From an uncultured Pseudomonadota bacterium (GTDB taxonomy: Bacteria > Pseudomonadota > Gammaproteobacteria > Enterobacterales > Succinivibrionaceae), in contig ONPL01000010.1 of assembly GCA_900319705.1 (NCBI GenBank), forward strand, positions 1 to 33,567: a DNA stretch of 33,567 nucleotides, given 5' to 3'. The stretch's first letter is position 1. Every line of letters starts with the position of its first letter. A program made the translations under genes and the position numbers. The notes beneath the pieces were generated by a model. The model had not been told where the DNA came from. It did not search any database and saw only the letters and a list, made by a program, of their open reading frames with translations. Of the stretch, positions 25,480-33,567 are shown one piece after another.

Positions 25480-26286
25480 ATGGAAAATTCTGTTACATAT
25501 GCCAGAATTGACTGGCAGCAGGGAACCGTACCCAGATCGGAAATGTTCGACGACTGCTATTTCTCCGTCGCCGGAGGAAAGGAGGAAACACTGCACAATT
25601 TCATAGGAGGAAACCGGATCATGGAAAGACTTGCGCGGCTGCCGCAGGGAGCCTCCTTTGTCATTGCGGAGACAGGATTCGGAACGGGGTCGAATCTGTG
25701 GGTGCTGTGTGAACAGCTGCGCAGCCGCTTCGGCGGCAGCTCTGACAGCCGGATGAATATTACTTTCATCTCCTTTGAAAAATACCCCCTGACACCGGAG
25801 GATCTTCACTTCTATCTTACCGGAATATACCGTGTTGATCCGACTCTGTTCGACCTTGAGCGCTTTCTTTCGGAATACCGATCGCTGAAATCCGGGGAAA
25901 ACCGTTTCACCATTGTAACCGGGGAGCGGATTGAAATCAGCCTGATCCTGTATATCGGTGATCTGAACGACACCATCGGCGGATTTGTTCAGTCCCGCCG
26001 GGCTTGCGTGAATGCCTGGTTTCTCGACGGTTTTGCTCCGAGCAAAAATGCTGGGATGTGGAGTCCGGTCCTGTTCAACGCCATGAGACAATCCACTGCA
26101 GCAGGAGGAACCTTCGCCACCTTTACCGTGGCCGGTTCGGTCAGACGGGGACTTGCCGCCGCCGGGTTTGAAGTCAGAAAGATCCCCGGATGCGGCCTTA
26201 AACGGGAAATTCTGGCAGGACAGCTTCCCGATAATATGCTGAACCGGGGGGATTCACCACTTCATTATGAAGCGTCCGGAAATTAA
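25480..26286 (+). CDS. mnmD: Stand-alone tRNA mnm5U methyltransferase MnmD (MnmC N-domain only)
   Basis: The protein has 268 residues. It matches the N-terminal methyltransferase domain of MnmC: IDWQQGTVPRSEMFDDCYFS at the start, the SAM-binding ETGFGTGSNLW, then WFLDGFAPSKNAGMWSP and the GTFATFTVAGSVRRGL segment. It should methylate nm5U34 to mnm5U34 in the tRNA wobble position. The FAD-dependent oxidase half, present in the 668-residue E. coli MnmC, is absent, and no second gene for it is nearby. This implies either a separate oxidase elsewhere or an ammonium-only route from MnmEG. The ribosome binding site is weak. The gene converges on the NhaC gene with 3 bases between. Confidence 0.85.
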   Translation: MENSVTYARIDWQQGTVPRSEMFDDCYFSVAGGKEETLHNFIGGNRIMERLARLPQGASFVIAETGFGTGSNLWVLCEQLRSRFGGSSDSRMNITFISFEKYPLTPEDLHFYLTGIYRVDPTLFDLERFLSEYRSLKSGENRFTIVTGERIEISLILYIGDLNDTIGGFVQSRRACVNAWFLDGFAPSKNAGMWSPVLFNAMRQSTAAGGTFATFTVAGSVRRGLAAAGFEVRKIPGCGLKREILAGQLPDNMLNRGDSPLHYEASGN

Positions 26287-26289
26287 TGC

Positions 26290-27873
26290 CTATGAACCGC
26301 TGACAGTCTGTTTTACCGCAGCCGCAGAATGTTCAGCCCTCACAGTCAGGATTCTTGCTGTATAAAGACCGGTCACCATCACCGCCGCAGCTGCAGCAAG
26401 ACTCATCCACAGATTGGCGGTCAGTCCCGCCACCACATAACCGGAAATACTCACAGCGGCAATAAAAATACTGTAAGGCATCTGGGTGCTCACATGATTG
26501 ATATGTTCACACTGGGCACCGGCCGATGACAGCACCGTGGTGTCTGATATCGGTGAACAGTGATCACCGAAGACGGCACCGGCCAGCACCGCGGAAAGAA
26601 CAATGCAGAGATAATCGGAATTTCCCGGGAATAACGCAGTCAGCACACTGACCACAATCGGGATCAGAATACCGAAAGTACCCCATGCGGTTCCGATGGA
26701 GAACGAAAGGAAACCGGCCAGCAGAAAGACTGAAGCCGGAAGAAGAGCGGCTGCAAAGGAATTGTCTGCGGATATCAGAGAGCCGATGAACTTTGGCGCA
26801 TCAAGAAGATCACGGGTTATTCCGGACAGTGTCCATGCCAGCATCAGAATAATAACCGCCGGCATCATGTTCTGCGCCCCTTTTACAGCATTGTTCATAA
26901 ATTCAGCCAGAGTCGAACGTTTCTCCAGAAGATACAGCACAAATGCACAGATAAGTCCGGCCAGCGCCCCCAGAATCAAAGAAAGTGAGGAATCGGTGTT
27001 GCCCATGGCCTCGGATATGGACCGCTCCTCCCTCCCCCAGTATCCGCCGCTGTAGAGCATGGCAAGAAAAGTAACACAGATCAGACAGAACAGCGGAGCC
27101 AGCATATCAATCAGCGCATCCCTCCTGTCTGCAGGTCTTTTTCCCCCGGCTCCGGCCTTTGACTCCTCTTCTACAGTCTGTTCCGGCGGTGCGGTTCTGG
27201 CCCGCAGCTCCGCCCGTCTCATCGGTCCGAAATCAAAATCCATGGCAACAATAATGAACACGAAGCAGAGACAGAAAATCGCATAGAAATTCCACGGGAT
27301 ACAGGAGATAAATATTGCAAACGGGGATACATCAGGTGATGCAACACTCAGATTGGAGCTTACCGCCACAGCCCAGGAGGATATAGGGGCGATAATGCAG
27401 ATCGGTGCGGCAGTGGAATCAATGATATAGGCCAGTTTTTCCCTGGAGATCCGCTGGGAGTCGGTAACCGGTTTCATTACCGTACCCACGGTCAGACAGT
27501 TGAAATAGTCATCGATAAAAATGATAAAACCGAGAATCATGGTGGAGAACAGAGCTTTTCTGCGTGTTCTGATCCTTTTCCGTGCCCATTCTCCATAGGC
27601 ACGGATCCCTCCGGAGGCGTTGATTACGTAAATCAGTGCCCCAAGCAGTGCACAGAACACCACAATCTTAAGATCAAATTTTGAAGACATGATCTCAAGC
27701 GACACCTCAAACGGACGTACCACCGGTTCACTTCCCGACATTATCGAATAGATCAAAGCTCCGGAAAAAATACCGGCAAGAAGTGATGAATACACCTCCC
27801 TGGTTTTCAGTGCCAGCATCACCGCCACCATAGGCGGAATTAATGATAACACTCCGGCAGTTACAGGCTCCAT
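26290..27873 (-). CDS. NhaC-family Na+/H+ antiporter
   Basis: The protein has 527 residues from the ATG at 27873, with AAAGGAG 5 bases upstream. It is a polytopic inner-membrane protein of the NhaC group. It has the family segments FIIFIDDYFNCLTVGTVMKP, IDSTAAPICIIAPISSWA, SIGTAWGTFGILIPI and FGDHCSPISDTTVLSS. It should exchange sodium for protons, though some relatives exchange organic acids or amino acids (malate/lactate, MleN-type), so the substrate is not certain. A charged loop of about 40 residues (EEESKAGAGGKRPADRRD) lies mid-protein. No partner gene is adjacent. Confidence 0.88.
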   Translation of the reverse strand: MEPVTAGVLSLIPPMVAVMLALKTREVYSSLLAGIFSGALIYSIMSGSEPVVRPFEVSLEIMSSKFDLKIVVFCALLGALIYVINASGGIRAYGEWARKRIRTRRKALFSTMILGFIIFIDDYFNCLTVGTVMKPVTDSQRISREKLAYIIDSTAAPICIIAPISSWAVAVSSNLSVASPDVSPFAIFISCIPWNFYAIFCLCFVFIIVAMDFDFGPMRRAELRARTAPPEQTVEEESKAGAGGKRPADRRDALIDMLAPLFCLICVTFLAMLYSGGYWGREERSISEAMGNTDSSLSLILGALAGLICAFVLYLLEKRSTLAEFMNNAVKGAQNMMPAVIILMLAWTLSGITRDLLDAPKFIGSLISADNSFAAALLPASVFLLAGFLSFSIGTAWGTFGILIPIVVSVLTALFPGNSDYLCIVLSAVLAGAVFGDHCSPISDTTVLSSAGAQCEHINHVSTQMPYSIFIAAVSISGYVVAGLTANLWMSLAAAAAVMVTGLYTARILTVRAEHSAAAVKQTVSGS

Positions 27874-28025
27874 ACTGTCTCCTTTCTTTAATAACACAGA
27901 CAATCACATGCAACCAGGATCCGGAAAAACGGTTTCCCGGCGCAAATCAAAGCACGCAGAGTATCGCAGGACTCCGGATCAGCGTTTCGCAGATCCGCTG
28001 ACACCGGCCTGCAGATCAGAACCTG

Positions 28026-30200
28026 CTAATCGAGAATAGTCTGGTTCATAGTGTCGCCCTCCATCTCGATTTCCACAATCTTGGAGGTTGCAGAATTTCC
28101 GTCTGCCGCAATAAATTTAAACATATACCTCAGAGTTCCGTCACCGAGATCCTCATCCTCTATTCTGGTCTTTTCGGTAACCTTGAAGGTGTCAATGTCC
28201 GCCTCAATCCAGTCATCATTATCGGTTGCAAGACTGCTGGCCTCCATGATGGTGGTTACCGTATCCCCCGGCTTGAGCTGAATGGTTCGTTTACTGCCGT
28301 TGCTGTCACCGCTGACCTCACGCACTCCGGTTATATGATATTTCTCATCACTGAAATCATAGGCGAAAAGCAGATCCATGCGTCTGCCGTTAAGTTTAAT
28401 CGGCGATTCATAACGAAGATAGTCCTCACCGGTGTAAACCACCTCGGCACGCAGGAGATGACCGTCAATGGCAGGCCAGTTTCCACCGAAATTATCTTTA
28501 ATTATGCCCTTTTCCCAGTCAACATCCACATTGGCATCGGAACCTAGATCCATGATGATCTTGTCATCCTTGTCATCATAGTAGAACAGCACAAAATTAA
28601 CCTCATCGACAAGATCCAGTTCATCCCTGGTGAGTTTCACCGTCAGGGTATTGTCTGAATCAAACTCGATATCGTGATCCTCTAGTTTTGAAATATCGAT
28701 TTTCTTGGAAATCAGGGAGGTAATTTCATTTACATTCTGCATGGTTCCGAGCGGACCGCCGATCTGGGTGTCGGAGCTGGTTCCTATTACCACGGAATGC
28801 TGCACTGCATTGATGGTGTGAACGCTGGAGCCGGCGGTAAGCTGCGGAGCTGCAGGTGCCGGAGCAGGCTGAAGTCCTTCCGGTTTTACTTCATCTTCAG
28901 GTTTAACCTCGTTTTCCGGTTTAGTCTGACCTGCCGCTGCAGTATAGGACGCCTGGTCGAGAAAATAGTTCTTGTTCTCCTGATAGAAAGTGTATAGTCG
29001 CGGCAGGATGCTGTTTCCCTCACTCTGATCGATGCCGCCGAGCATAAGAGCCGATACCACTGCATTCGGATTGATAACACCGACATCAAGTCCCATATAT
29101 TGTTCAAACAGCGTACCGCTGGCATTCGGATAGAAAGTGGACAGACCTGCACCTTTATGATATCTGCCGTTGACACGGTAGACCACCGCATCACTGATAT
29201 CATTGATAACAGTCTGTGATGAATTTGCAGCCACAGCACTCAGTCCCTGCATGAATCCGGATAGATCGATCATTCCGTATTTTCCTTCACCGTAGGAATC
29301 AGCACTGCTGGCAGCACGACCGTAGGTACGCAGCACCGAGGAGTTTTTGGTTACACTTCCGGCGATTTCAAAACCGAGCATTGCATAGTCATAGAACAGT
29401 TTTGGAATTTTCTTCAGATTTACCAGGGACAGTGTCGCATCATCCCCGTCTCCGTTTTCGTTACACTGCTGGATGTAGGAGTCAACCACGGTTTTTCCCA
29501 GCTGCTGGGCGTTCTGTCCTGAATTTTTAGAAAGACTGTTGATGATCGCGGTATAATTCCAGCCGGTTCCAGGTTCAGTCTCCTGGGAGGCAATCATATA
29601 GTCGGCGTAGGGCTCCAGGATCATTGCCACATCAAGTGTTGCCATCAGGCATGCATCAAATCCGATAATATCAAATTTACGGTCATCGGTTGCCTTGAAA
29701 GCGGTTTCCAGTGCATCATCGAGTTCATCAAGTGTAAGGTAGTCATCATTGTGATTTTCATCAAAGGCAAAACCGCCGGCGGAGCCGCCGCCGTGATCCC
29801 AGACGATCAGCATCATATGATCCGCATCCTTGTATTTTTTCTTGACGAAAGTTATAAAATCGCCGAGAGTACGGCTCGCACCCATATTTTTACCGGGTAC
29901 TTCCTCAAGCAGAAACATGTCATCGGCATTTATTTCGTAACGCTGAGCCTTGGACGGATCGATCACCTCATTCTGCCACTGGCTGGCTCCGCCGGTTTCG
30001 ATTACAAACTTCACATTCTTGCTGAATTTACTTTCCACCATCTGAAGCAGATTGAAAGAGGCAAAACCGTTTTGGGATTCGAGATCCGAACCGCACAGAT
30101 AAATGGCCACAACCCATGATTCATCAGACTTTGCCCATGACACCGCCAGCGGACAGATGCACACGGCAACAGCCAGAAAATATACAATAATTCGTTTCAT
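28026..30200 (-). CDS. Clostripain-family (C11) cysteine peptidase, secreted
   Basis: The protein has 724 residues from the ATG at 30200, which starts a signal peptide (MKRIIVYFLAVAVCICPLAVSWA). A start 14 codons earlier would bury it. The peptidase core has the catalytic His in LIVWDHGGG (about 136) and the Cys in IIGFDACLMA (about 184), the dyad of the C11/caspase-like clan. About 430-450 is a Pro/Glu repeat (KPENEVKPEDEVKPEG) and a Pro/Ala linker. The remaining 270 residues look like beta-rich accessory domains. Clostripain relatives cut after Arg or Lys and are often processed themselves. Upstream is the small secreted protein with its own terminator; no inhibitor gene is obvious. Confidence 0.87.
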   Translation of the reverse strand: MKRIIVYFLAVAVCICPLAVSWAKSDESWVVAIYLCGSDLESQNGFASFNLLQMVESKFSKNVKFVIETGGASQWQNEVIDPSKAQRYEINADDMFLLEEVPGKNMGASRTLGDFITFVKKKYKDADHMMLIVWDHGGGSAGGFAFDENHNDDYLTLDELDDALETAFKATDDRKFDIIGFDACLMATLDVAMILEPYADYMIASQETEPGTGWNYTAIINSLSKNSGQNAQQLGKTVVDSYIQQCNENGDGDDATLSLVNLKKIPKLFYDYAMLGFEIAGSVTKNSSVLRTYGRAASSADSYGEGKYGMIDLSGFMQGLSAVAANSSQTVINDISDAVVYRVNGRYHKGAGLSTFYPNASGTLFEQYMGLDVGVINPNAVVSALMLGGIDQSEGNSILPRLYTFYQENKNYFLDQASYTAAAGQTKPENEVKPEDEVKPEGLQPAPAPAAPQLTAGSSVHTINAVQHSVVIGTSSDTQIGGPLGTMQNVNEITSLISKKIDISKLEDHDIEFDSDNTLTVKLTRDELDLVDEVNFVLFYYDDKDDKIIMDLGSDANVDVDWEKGIIKDNFGGNWPAIDGHLLRAEVVYTGEDYLRYESPIKLNGRRMDLLFAYDFSDEKYHITGVREVSGDSNGSKRTIQLKPGDTVTTIMEASSLATDNDDWIEADIDTFKVTEKTRIEDEDLGDGTLRYMFKFIAADGNSATSKIVEIEMEGDTMNQTILD

Positions 30201-30231
30201 GCTATCATCGAGAATTGAACAGTTGAAAAAC

Positions 30232-30263
30232 AAAAAAACCATATACCGGACAAGGCATATGGT
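30232..30263 (-). terminator. Intrinsic terminator of the small secreted protein gene
   Basis: On the minus strand ACCATAT pairs with ATATGGT, extended inward by a CC/GG pair set, and is followed by seven T. It lies 32 bases after the stop at 30295. Confidence 0.85.
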
Positions 30264-30294
30264 CTCTGCAAAATTTATCCAGGTATCTGATTAA

Positions 30295-30624
30295 TTATTT
30301 GTAATCAGCCTTTCCTGCACCGTGAAGAGTAATCTGGGTAACATTGCCTGGAAAATCTCTGTAATCTTCCTGACCGCCTTCAGAACCTTCAACGAGAAGA
30401 TCGAATTTTTCGTAGTTAGGGATGTTGATGTTAACCTGGTTTCCTGATGGAAGAACATAACCGTCAATGATGTTTTCCTCCCAGTCATCGCTGGTATTGG
30501 AAGAAATGTATACAGCACTGATTTCAGAAGTGGTTCCGTTAATCAGAGTAACGGTACCTGCATTTGCAGCAAAAGCCATAGAAAGACCTGCAAGAGACAG
30601 AGCCAAAGACTTAGCAATATTCAT
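30295..30624 (-). CDS. Small secreted beta-rich protein, unknown function
   Basis: The protein has 109 residues from the ATG at 30624, preceded by GGAG at 9 bases; an ATG five codons earlier is less well placed. A signal peptide ends in FAANA. The mature part of about 87 residues begins GTVTLINGTTSEISAVYIS and continues with SDDWEENIIDGYVLPSG and a FDLLVEG strand. This recalls a recurring small beta-sandwich in bacterial secreted proteins (a short NxT/AEI..LYIS...WGxxxL pattern), for which I know no function. It has its own promoter and terminator. It lies just upstream of the C11 protease, on the same strand but separately transcribed. Confidence 0.75.
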   Translation of the reverse strand: MNIAKSLALSLAGLSMAFAANAGTVTLINGTTSEISAVYISSNTSDDWEENIIDGYVLPSGNQVNINIPNYEKFDLLVEGSEGGQEDYRDFPGNVTQITLHGAGKADYK

Positions 30625-30672
30625 TATTGATATCTCCAAATAGAAAAGTAAAAATTAAAAACCTTTACTAGC

Positions 30673-30701
30673 ATAGTAGCAAATAATAGTTGGCCGTACA
30701 A
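30673..30701 (-). promoter_or_regulatory. Promoter of the small secreted protein gene
   Basis: On the minus strand TTGTAC (30696-30701), a 17-bp spacer and TACTAT (30673-30678) form a good sigma-70 promoter. The leader would be about 42 bases. Confidence 0.65.
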
Positions 30702-30910
30702 TATACTAAAATTGCTGAATGTTTAAAAAATAGACAACAGCAAATATCAGCACGGTGAAACATCTGATCCGGCGGATTAACGGTTCCGCCGTCAGGAACG
30801 GCATTAATCACAAACCAGGTACACGCCGGTCCGTTCCGGTTTTCTTTTGCATCCCGGCAGAGTAGAATTGGAATATCGTCGGTTGATCCGCGGCCGCAAA
30901 GGAGGCAGGC

Positions 30911-31432
30911 ATGGTATTTTTTATTTCCGATCTTCACTTTTACCACTTCAATATCATCAAAAGCTGCAGCCGCCCGTTCCGGGACGAAATCGAAATGAAC
31001 GAAAAACTGATTGAAAACTTCAACAGTACCGTATCAGAAAACGATGAAGTCTATATTCTGGGGGACCTGGCCTACCGGTATCCCGACATTCAGAGCGTGA
31101 ACAGCTGCATTGCCAGACTTTCAGGCATCAAGCACCTGGTGGTGGGAAACCACGACATTGAACTGCTGAAGGATCCGCTGTTCGACCGTTCACCGTTCCG
31201 CTGGATCAAAAACTACTATGAATTTCCGCTGACTGCAAAAAAGAAAATTGTACTGTTCCACTACCCGATTTTTGACTGGGACAACCGCTACAGGGGCTAC
31301 TACCACCTGTACGGACATGTCCACTATCAGGCGATGGAGGCCATGCCGGCAGGTTCTTTCAACGTATCGGTGGAAAATATCGATTACCGTCCTATATCTC
31401 TGGACGAGGTTCTGGAAAAAATCAGAAAATAA
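30911..31432 (+). CDS. Metallophosphoesterase
   Basis: The protein has 173 residues of the calcineurin-like phosphoesterase fold in a compact form. The metal ligands are all present: SDLHFYH at the start, GDLAYR, VVGNHD, LFHYPI and GHVH near the end. Small members of this type act on nucleotide or phosphodiester substrates; the substrate here is unknown. AAAGGAGG lies 5 bases before the ATG, a very strong ribosome binding site. It is the only + strand gene in this part and stands alone. The 270 bases before it hold the divergent promoter of the small secreted protein but no promoter I can assign to this gene. Confidence 0.88.
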   Translation: MVFFISDLHFYHFNIIKSCSRPFRDEIEMNEKLIENFNSTVSENDEVYILGDLAYRYPDIQSVNSCIARLSGIKHLVVGNHDIELLKDPLFDRSPFRWIKNYYEFPLTAKKKIVLFHYPIFDWDNRYRGYYHLYGHVHYQAMEAMPAGSFNVSVENIDYRPISLDEVLEKIRK

Positions 31433-31538
31433 ACGAACAAAAGCCGGATAGGCATGTTCCTGAGGCTGATCAGATACAGAATTACCTGCTGTCGAAAGGC
31501 TGAGTTCAGAGCTTTTCACTTTTATACGCAGCAGCGGG

Positions 31539-31579
31539 AAAAACCGCCGGAACTTCAGTGTAACCTGAATTTCCGGCGG
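31539..31579 (-). terminator. Intrinsic terminator of the SIMPL-domain gene
   Basis: CCGCCGGAA (31544-31552) and TTCCGGCGG (31571-31579), extended inward by TTCAG/CTGAA after one mismatch, form a 15-position stem. On the minus strand a T5 run follows. It could also stop + strand transcription from the metallophosphoesterase. Confidence 0.8.
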
Positions 31580-31605
31580 CAGGTAAGACTGTACAGAAAT
31601 GCACT

Positions 31606-32364
31606 CTATTCGATTCTGCCGGCCTCAAGTTCGAAAGTTACATCCACATCATCCCTGATGGTGATCTTCTGCGGTTTGAAATAGGCACCGGCACCATCAG
31701 CTGCGGCGCTTTTGTTGGCCATAACACCGGCGCTTCTCATTGCTGTACCGTTCATTTCCACAAGATCATAGCTCTGGTTGTAATCAATTCTGAGAACTCT
31801 TGAAATTTTGGCATTATAGCCGGCGGATACAGCCTTTGCCTGTCTGATGGAATCCTGGACCGCCAGGTTTTTGGCCTGATCTGCATATTTAGTCTTGTCA
31901 CTGAGATCAAAGGCCACATAACGGATCTGGGCATTGCTTCTGTTGTCCAGCACAATTTCGATCACACGATCCATCAGTGCCAGATTTTTCAGATTAACCA
32001 CCAGGGTGCGGGATGCCTCATATTCGAAACGTTTTTTCCCGGCTTTGTCATCATCAAGTTCGTTTCTTGAAGTATAGAGACTTTCGGCGATCAACTCATC
32101 ATCAGCAAGACCGAGAGCCTTGAGTTTACCTACAGCAACACCGAAAATATTCTCAAGTTTTTTACGTGCCATACCGGCATCAGTGCTGTCAGTAACGGAA
32201 AACTGCACATGGATCCTTGCCATATCAGGATCAACCTGGATCCTGGAGTGACCTCTGACCTGGACGGAAGGCGTCTGGACCGGCGAACAGGTCTGCTCCG
32301 CCACCGCATCCGCAGCACAGCACAAACCGCAGGAAATCATCACAACAGATAATAATTTTTTCAT
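31606..32364 (-). CDS. SIMPL-domain (DUF541, YggE-like) periplasmic protein
   Basis: The protein has 252 residues. A signal peptide (MKKLLSVVMISCGLCCAADAVA) leads into a SIMPL/DUF541 domain: VQVRGHSRIQVDPDMARIHVQFSV at its start, LYTSRNELDD mid-way, the KAVSAGYNAKISRVLRI segment and a closing strand VDVTFEL. E. coli YggE and kin are periplasmic oligomers linked to stress or envelope functions that are not well defined. GAGGTG precedes the ATG. It lies 15 bases after the Smr gene on the same strand, so the two probably form an operon, ended by a strong terminator. Confidence 0.88.
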   Translation of the reverse strand: MKKLLSVVMISCGLCCAADAVAEQTCSPVQTPSVQVRGHSRIQVDPDMARIHVQFSVTDSTDAGMARKKLENIFGVAVGKLKALGLADDELIAESLYTSRNELDDDKAGKKRFEYEASRTLVVNLKNLALMDRVIEIVLDNRSNAQIRYVAFDLSDKTKYADQAKNLAVQDSIRQAKAVSAGYNAKISRVLRIDYNQSYDLVEMNGTAMRSAGVMANKSAAADGAGAYFKPQKITIRDDVDVTFELEAGRIE

Positions 32365-32379
32365 ATCACACCTCTTTTT

Positions 32380-33123
32380 TTACATATACTTCTGCCGGTT
32401 TTCCGACTTCAGTTCATTATTCTTTTTCAGCAGGACATACAGAGCCCCCGCACCCCCGTGATACGGCATGGCACTGTGTGCAGCCAGTACCAGTTCCGAC
32501 TGTTTCATCCAGCTGTACACATGACTTTTAAGAAAGGCCTTCGGACTGGTAAACTCCCCTTTCCCGTGTACAATAATTATAAACCGGAAACCCCGGTCAT
32601 AGCAGTAGTTGAGAAAATTCTGGGTATGGGATCTGGCCTGTTCCAGTGTATGTTTGTGAAGATCCAGTCTGGCCATGATCTGATATTCGCCGTGTTTTAC
32701 CTTTGCATATACCCCGTACTGTACCCCGTCCTTTTTAAATCCGACCAGATCGTTCGGATCGAGATATTTCACAAACTGGCTGGTAAATTCATGGATTTCC
32801 TGGACAGTTTCAGTAACCGCGGATTTTCTGCGGTATTCCATGGCGGCCTCAGAAGCCAGAGGGATATTTTCCAATGCAACTATATTGCTGTTTTTCAGCG
32901 GGATGATGTCGCCGCTGCTGTTGATGAATCTCTCCCACTGTCCGGCTGCATCATCGTCAGTACTGTCCTCCGGTTCCCCCTCCATAGCGCCGAAACTTTC
33001 AGCCAGCGCGGCTGCCTTTTTCTGCGCCTCGATTTTTTTCTGCTCTTCCAGCCTCTGCTGCTCCTCGGCATTTTTTTTCAGTACTTCTCTGATTTCTCTG
33101 AGTTGTTCCAACGGTGTCGGCAT
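32380..33123 (-). CDS. Smr-domain protein
   Basis: The protein has 247 residues from the ATG at 33123, which has AAAAGGAAG upstream. An N-terminal coiled coil (about 5-45, rich in Glu, Lys and Gln) and an acidic linker (EGEPEDSTDDD) precede the C-terminal Smr domain. That domain shows LDLHKHTLEQAR, IIVHGKG and GGAGALYVLLKK. Smr domains bind or nick nucleic acids. In E. coli the similar YdaL/SmrA have endonuclease activity, and SmrB cuts mRNA on collided ribosomes. Which of these applies here is not decidable; the coiled coil makes it longer than YdaL. It heads an operon with the SIMPL gene. Confidence 0.85.
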   Translation of the reverse strand: MPTPLEQLREIREVLKKNAEEQQRLEEQKKIEAQKKAAALAESFGAMEGEPEDSTDDDAAGQWERFINSSGDIIPLKNSNIVALENIPLASEAAMEYRRKSAVTETVQEIHEFTSQFVKYLDPNDLVGFKKDGVQYGVYAKVKHGEYQIMARLDLHKHTLEQARSHTQNFLNYCYDRGFRFIIIVHGKGEFTSPKAFLKSHVYSWMKQSELVLAAHSAMPYHGGAGALYVLLKKNNELKSENRQKYM

Positions 33124-33347
33124 GTAAAATCTTCCTTTTTCTGTCCCGGACTCTGCTGTAAACCGCCAGTCCGGGCTGTCAACGGTAAAAAAATTTTGCA
33201 GTAATTGTAGCATACTGAGCGGACCTTATACGCGTCCGATCAGGCAAAACTGAAACTGATAACAAAAATTCTGCAGCGGTGTCCGTTCGTTTCCTGACCT
33301 CTGTCATGAACCGCCGGACGACGCCCGCCGTTGCAAAAGCACAGTGA
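33124..33347. other. Intergenic stretch, nothing recognised
   Basis: This spacer lies between the Smr gene start and the possible gene remnant. It should hold the promoter of the Smr-SIMPL operon, but I see no site good enough to mark. Confidence 0.4.
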
Positions 33348-33473
33348 TGTCTGTACAATGCCGGAATAAGGAGCACCGGATGTCTGGAAAATCATCTGGT
33401 TGAACCTCTGCTGTTCAAAGAGCTTATCAGCAATGAGCAGTACCGCGGGAGAATTATCGACGCAATCTGGTAA
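33348..33473 (+). pseudogene. Possible 3' remnant of a lost gene
   Basis: A frame with no usual start codon encodes 41 residues ending ENHLVEPLLFKELISNEQYR and GRIIDAIW, then a TAA. Its composition looks protein-like, and a terminator hairpin begins 6 bases after the stop. This is what one expects of a real gene end whose 5' part has been deleted. I do not recognise the family, and chance is possible. Confidence 0.25.
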
Positions 33474-33478
33474 ACGAT

Positions 33479-33510
33479 CCATAATAACCTTTAAGGTAAT
33501 TATGGCTTTT
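33479..33510 (+). terminator. Palindromic terminator-like hairpin
   Basis: CCATAAT-A-ACCTT and AAGGT-A-ATTATGG (33479-33505) form a stem with a single central mismatch, followed by CTTTT. The T-run lies on the + strand, so it ends rightward transcription. The 57 bases after it show nothing. Confidence 0.6.
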
Positions 33511-33567
33511 GCTTAGTCTAAGTGATTTCACTGAAAAGTGAATGAACTACGTTATGAGAGAATGAAT

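Noticed and set aside
25360..26091. 243-codon minus-strand frame opposite mnmD
   Set aside because: MnmD motifs on the + strand are clear; this frame has no family resemblance.
30668..30946. 92-codon minus-strand frame before the metallophosphoesterase
   Set aside because: It covers the promoter of the small secreted protein and the ribosome binding site of the opposing gene, with no family match.
32458..33204. 248-codon + strand frame opposite the Smr gene
   Set aside because: The Smr motifs on the minus strand are decisive.

Overview
The window reads as the chromosome of a gammaproteobacterium. The block apt-dnaX-ybaB-recR-htpG has the same order and strand as in Escherichia coli. Around it are genes typical of anaerobic gut or rumen bacteria: a DUF285 (BspA-like) repeat protein, a clostripain-family C11 protease, a DUF1703-type ATPase/PD-(D/E)XK tail, Cys-rich Hcp/Sel1 repeats and an NhaC antiporter. 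Succinivibrionaceae is my best guess; this is an inference from gene content, not from a marker gene.

Layout. 1-500: 3' end of a DUF1703-type gene, its terminator and a tiny ORF. 582-2102 (-): a protein with sixteen 25-residue DUF285 repeats. 2212-7570 (-): a beta-CASP RNase-like protein with a repeated C-terminal extension, then a MerR regulator overlapping a VIT/VWA protein. 7964-11608 (-): a small secreted protein, a membrane diguanylate cyclase and a Cys-rich Sel1/Hcp lipoprotein candidate. 11817-15765 (+): an island-like segment holding an AT-rich AAA ATPase and a truncated RloB, two multi-hairpin folds each closed by a long stem, and a reverse transcriptase (RT) with an FVDD active site. 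15835-18386 (-): a 2-hydroxyacid dehydrogenase and an MFS sugar porter. 18630-25296 (-): the housekeeping block htpG, recR, ybaB, dnaX, apt, folE. 25480-26286 (+): a stand-alone MnmD. 26290-33123: an NhaC-family antiporter, a C11 protease, a small secreted protein, a metallophosphoesterase (+), a SIMPL-domain protein and an Smr-domain protein. The right edge holds what looks like the tail of a lost gene followed by a terminator.

The part most likely to hold something new is 11.8-15.8 kb. The RT lacks recognisable retron hallmarks (no YADD, no VTG) and looks like an unknown-group/DRT-like defence RT. The 340 bases before it fold into a multi-hairpin RNA closed by a 10-bp stem, followed by another hairpin just before the RT ribosome binding site. 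A second, similarly built 127-base fold precedes the ATPase/RloB pair. The RloB gene is cut short exactly where the base composition changes and the RT-associated segment begins.

Regulation visible in the sequence includes a very good sigma-32 promoter before htpG, an A9 slippage site in dnaX that would give a gamma-like short form, palindromes overlapping the promoters of the diguanylate cyclase and the ATPase, a possibly leaderless MerR transcript, and several clear intrinsic terminators.
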